A stretch of 64,000 nucleotides of DNA. It comes from Bacillus xiapuensis (lineage in GTDB: Bacteria; Bacillota; Bacilli; Bacillales; Domibacillaceae). A program made the position numbers and the translations under genes. The stretch covers positions 839,828 to 903,827 of the forward strand of contig NZ_KZ454939.1 of assembly GCF_002797355.1 (NCBI RefSeq), given 5' to 3'. The notes beneath the pieces are model-generated. The model was given only the letters and a program-made list of their open reading frames with translations. It searched no databases and was not told the origin of the DNA. Shown here in pieces: positions 60,939-64,000 of this stretch; positions within the stretch are counted from its first letter, which is position 1, and every line of letters starts with the position of its first letter.

Positions 60939-62132
60939 ATGGCTAAATCACTTAAAAATATGGAAACAGCCGTTATTCATGCCGGTTACAACGCAAAGGA
61001 TCATGCAGGAAGTTTGGCAACTCCGATTTATCAGACATCGACCTTTATATTTGATAATGCTGAACAAGGGGAAAGGCGATTTGCCGGCGAGGAGGAAGGA
61101 TATATTTACTCGCGGCTGGGCAATCCGACCGTACGGGCATTGGAGGAGCGTATGGCAGAACTGGAAGATGCCGAAGCGGCTCTTGCCTTTTCATCTGGCA
61201 TGGCAGCGGTGTCAGCCGTTTTGCTTGCCATGACGAAAGCTGAAGATCACATCATTTGTTCTCAAGGGGTATATGGGTGTACCTTCAGCTTGTTAGAATG
61301 GATGGAAGCTAATCACCAAATATCATTTGAACTGTGTGCAATGGAAACAGAAGAGCAAATTCAACAAATGATTCGTCCGGACACAGCATGTATATACGTG
61401 GAAACACCGATTAATCCAACCATGAAACTAATTGATCTTGAGATGGTGACACAAGCAGCAAGCCAGCATGGCATCCCTGTTGTCGTGGACAATACATTCT
61501 CCTCGCCATATTTGCAGCGGCCGCTGACAACTGGATGTGATGTCGTCGTTCATAGTGCAACTAAATATATTAGCGGTCATGGCGATGTGGTAGCTGGCAT
61601 CGCGGCTGGAAGCAGTAAGTGGATCAATCAGATAGCCCAATCCACTTTAAAGGACATCGGCGGAGTGATTTCTCCTTTTGATGCTTGGCTGCTGTTAAGA
61701 GGATTGAAAACGCTTCCTATACGTATGGATCGCCATTGTGAGAATGCTGCTTACATTGCGCAGCAGCTAAAGAAGCATTCGCTCGTTCAAAACGTGCACT
61801 ACCCGGGAGATCAAGACCATGCGGATTATCGTATTATGAAAAAGCAAATGAAGAAAGGAGGCGGTTTAATTTCCTTCGAATTGGACGGAACGAAAGAACA
61901 AGTCCAGAAGTTTTTGAACGAATTATCGCTTATCCGTATAGCTGTCAGCTTGGGGGATGCAGAGACGCTGATTCAGCACCCCGCTACGATGACCCATTCA
62001 GCTGTTCCAGAAGAAATGAGAAGTAAGATGGGAATAACCGATCAGCTGATCCGTCTTTCTGTCGGGTTGGAAGCCAAACAAGATATTTGGCAGGACCTTG
62101 AGCGCGCCCTAAATGCTTTCCAAAAAGGATGA
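60939..62132 (+). CDS. Methionine gamma-lyase (Cys/Met metabolism PLP enzyme)
   Basis: A 397-residue PLP enzyme. PLP Lys209 is in DVVVHSATKYISGHGDVVAG. The segment VYGCTFSLLEWM has Cys114 two residues after Tyr112, the arrangement of methionine gamma-lyases (Cys116 in Pseudomonas) that separates them from cystathionine enzymes. YSRLGNPTVRALEERMAELE and SLGDAETLIQHPATMTHS are also typical. The reaction is methionine to methanethiol, ammonia and 2-oxobutyrate. AAAAGGAGAGAGG precedes the ATG. I saw no SAM riboswitch or T-box upstream. Confidence 0.88.
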   Translation: MAKSLKNMETAVIHAGYNAKDHAGSLATPIYQTSTFIFDNAEQGERRFAGEEEGYIYSRLGNPTVRALEERMAELEDAEAALAFSSGMAAVSAVLLAMTKAEDHIICSQGVYGCTFSLLEWMEANHQISFELCAMETEEQIQQMIRPDTACIYVETPINPTMKLIDLEMVTQAASQHGIPVVVDNTFSSPYLQRPLTTGCDVVVHSATKYISGHGDVVAGIAAGSSKWINQIAQSTLKDIGGVISPFDAWLLLRGLKTLPIRMDRHCENAAYIAQQLKKHSLVQNVHYPGDQDHADYRIMKKQMKKGGGLISFELDGTKEQVQKFLNELSLIRIAVSLGDAETLIQHPATMTHSAVPEEMRSKMGITDQLIRLSVGLEAKQDIWQDLERALNAFQKG

Positions 62133-62311
62133 CTTCATGGAAATAAGAATGGTACTGCTCTCACTTAACGCCCTTACAAGCTGTTTGAAGCGGAATTCCT
62201 TTGCCGGGAACGGATAAAGAGACATTTAAGCGCTAAGCTTCTAGCAGCCGGCTGTCTCTTTTCTGTTCAACGACGGATGCTTGTTAGGGGCTAGGTGCTT
62301 TACCAGTTGCC

Positions 62312-62450
62312 TTACTGAGTGCTGAATGCGGTTTCATGGCATTCCGGGCAAGGGTGGCAGCCGGTCTTTATCTTTGTCAAGTGTCAGTGTTTCCCTGCAA
62401 TTTTCACATGTATATTTGCCTTTTCCCGGAGTTTCGCCTGTATCCGGCAT
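62312..62450 (-). pseudogene. Small zinc-ribbon protein with a frameshift
   Basis: From ATG 62450 (AGGAGGTG upstream) the frame reads MPDTGETPGKGKYTCENCRE, then TLTLDKDKDRLPP and a premature LPGMP end. Removing one C from the CCC near 62355 changes the end to PPCPECHETAFSTQ, restoring the second CxxC of a zinc ribbon and a stop at 62312. The intact protein would have about 45 residues. The change is a homopolymer indel, so it may be an error rather than decay. Confidence 0.7.
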
Positions 62451-62556
62451 AAAAGCACCTCCTGCATGAGTGGATGCTGTTTGTATACCCGTTTTCACCA
62501 TTCGGTGAAGTTTATGCAGATATAAGCTGGGAACTGGAGGCCACAACGGCAAATGC

Positions 62557-64000
62557 CTACTGTTCAGAGGCTTTGCCGCTGTCTTCCATTGTTCTTGGCA
62601 GCTGGATGGCGACGGTTGTTCCTTGGCCGAGTTCGGAATGAACGGTCACGCTGGCATCATGGAGAAGCGCAATTTGTCTGGCAATGTTCATTCCTAAGCC
62701 AGCCCCTTCAATTCTTTCTTCTGTATTCGTTCCCCGGTAATAACGATCGAATAATTTGTTCACCGTTTCCTCGTCCATTCCAACGCCCGTGTCTTCGATT
62801 TGGATGGTAACATACTCAGCGGAAGGAATAATGCGGACGGTGATGGCCGTTCCGCTCGGATTATGCTTAATTGCATTAAAGAGTATATTGTCCATCATGC
62901 GTTCAAACCATTTCCTGTCTGCTTCTATTAAAGGGCGGTCGGTCGCCGGATGAAAATGAAATCGATAATCAGAAAGCGTACGGTCAAGAATAAATTTATC
63001 CACAATTGCTTTCAGAAGATGATTGGCTGGGCATATTTCTTTGGAAAGAACGAGTCTGTTGTTTTTTAGCTGAAAGGTCAGAGAAAAGTCTTCTATTAGA
63101 TGCAGCATGTATTCGCCTTTCTCGCGAATCGTTTGTCCCACTTCTTTTAGTTCTTCAGCTGTCCACTGATAATGTCCGCTCTCCAATAAATGGCCGTATC
63201 CTTGAATCGTCGACAGCGGGGTCCGGAGATCATGGGAGATCCCTGTCATCCATTCCTCTCTTGTCTTTTCCAGCTTTGCCCGTTCTTTCACCGACTCGTC
63301 CAGCTTTTCGGTCATGTTATAAAAAGCGTTAATGACTTCCCTATATAAACGGTAACGAGCTTTGACTTTGCCGTTTTTTCGAAAGATTTTTTTTCGTTCT
63401 TTTTTCGTCAGCACTTCATCATATTTTCCCTGTTCCATTCTTTTTAGCCAGCCAGTAAAAAGAAAGAGCGGACGGCCGTAACGGAAACCGTTCCAAAAGG
63501 AGAGAAGCAAAGTAATCAGGAGCGCGATAAACCCGACAAGACCGAAGCCGAGAATATATTCTTCCATTACGGTAATGCTTTGAATCTTATCCTTTTTCTT
63601 TGGTGTGTGTAAAACCCATGTATACCCGCCAGCGGGCACTTGCTGAACAGATATGCTGGTTGAATGGATTCCAGGCATTTGCTTATTGGATAGAATGTCG
63701 AGCGGTTTGTATTGTTGAATGGCCAGCGGCTTTCCGAAAGCTTCGATGATGTCTCCGTTCGGGTTGATAATATGGAGCGTGCCATCTATAGGTTTAAGCC
63801 TTCCTTCAAGCGCTTGTCTCTTTTCTGCTTTGATCCGTCCGCGATCGCTGTAGGCGGCAACGAGATGTTGTAAAGCAGGGAGCTGATCCTTGTAGCCAAC
63901 GAGAAAAACATAAGGCTTATCATAAGTATGGTCCAGTTCCGCTAGCACCTTATAATCGAGAAAACGTTGATTCTTCTCGACTTGCAGCAGATCATTCACA
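62557..64000 (-). CDS. Sensor histidine kinase (partial, runs off the window)
   Basis: The last 480 residues of a membrane sensor kinase; the N-terminus, probably with the first membrane helix, lies beyond 64000. An extracytoplasmic sensing region is followed by a membrane helix (LGFGLVGFIALLITLLLSFW), a HAMP-like linker, HisKA with the phosphoacceptor His in GISHDLRTPLSTIQGYGHLL, and HATPase_c with the N-box NILFNAIKHNPSG, G1 IEDTGVGMDE and G2 GAGLGMNIARQ. No response regulator lies downstream in the window; it is likely upstream, outside. The signal is unknown. Confidence 0.88.
   Translation of the reverse strand, partial: VNDLLQVEKNQRFLDYKVLAELDHTYDKPYVFLVGYKDQLPALQHLVAAYSDRGRIKAEKRQALEGRLKPIDGTLHIINPNGDIIEAFGKPLAIQQYKPLDILSNKQMPGIHSTSISVQQVPAGGYTWVLHTPKKKDKIQSITVMEEYILGFGLVGFIALLITLLLSFWNGFRYGRPLFLFTGWLKRMEQGKYDEVLTKKERKKIFRKNGKVKARYRLYREVINAFYNMTEKLDESVKERAKLEKTREEWMTGISHDLRTPLSTIQGYGHLLESGHYQWTAEELKEVGQTIREKGEYMLHLIEDFSLTFQLKNNRLVLSKEICPANHLLKAIVDKFILDRTLSDYRFHFHPATDRPLIEADRKWFERMMDNILFNAIKHNPSGTAITVRIIPSAEYVTIQIEDTGVGMDEETVNKLFDRYYRGTNTEERIEGAGLGMNIARQIALLHDASVTVHSELGQGTTVAIQLPRTMEDSGKASEQ

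Overview
The window looks like chromosome of an endospore-forming Bacillaceae bacterium. The evidence is small acid-soluble spore protein genes (SspK- and SspL-like), YjcZ- and YjzC-type small proteins, GerPA/PF-like germination proteins, a cytochrome aa3 quinol oxidase (qoxABCD), a SwrC-type RND pump with its TetR regulator, and AGGAGG-type ribosome binding sites throughout. No rRNA or tRNA gene was seen.

Layout. (1) 0.5-6.2 kb: tetR and swrC, divergent, with an operator lying inside the swrC promoter; then a small membrane-anchored protein and an SDR dehydrogenase. (2) 6.4-17.6 kb: a complete type I-C CRISPR-Cas locus in the order cas3-cas5c-cas8c-cas7c-cas4-cas1-cas2, a leader, and an array of 38 repeats and 37 spacers that ends against a small phage-like remnant. 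(3) 18-23.5 kb: Cys-type formate dehydrogenase with its DUF1641 partner, small spore-related genes and a CarD-family regulator. (4) 23.7-34.3 kb: a nitrogen block, gltA-gltB-glnA-amt, followed by a GlnD-like nucleotidyltransferase and a DEDDh exonuclease. (5) 34.4-44.8 kb: small spore genes, an ABC-2 exporter, qoxABCD, moaB and moeA (the molybdenum cofactor serves the formate dehydrogenase). (6) 44.8-49.7 kb: one DHH phosphoesterase gene (nrnB type) cut into three pieces by two different mobile elements. (7) 49.7-64 kb: azoreductase with a frameshifted MarR gene, a putative spore cluster (GerPA/PF-like x2, Hsp20 x2, GerPC-like), a LysR-cidAB unit, a GltS-domain oxidoreductase, nicotinate phosphoribosyltransferase, methionine gamma-lyase and a partial sensor kinase.

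The most notable object is at 45258-47131. It is a 1.9-kb element with Tn7-type ends (TGT...ACA termini, GACAATAAAGT-type repeated binding sites, a 5-bp target duplication) but no transposase. Its only cargo is a MarR regulator and a polytopic membrane protein, with a 44-bp perfect palindrome over the regulator's start region. Removing it, removing the neighbouring IS200/IS605 element at 47699-49521 and restoring one A gives an uninterrupted 396-codon nrnB frame, so both boundaries are supported to the base.

Other points of interest are a dispersed intergenic repeat family with at least six copies, the amt-linked nucleotidyltransferase/exonuclease pair, a His-rich tandem-repeat tail on QoxA, and a set of single-base frameshifts at homopolymers that may be real decay or sequencing error.
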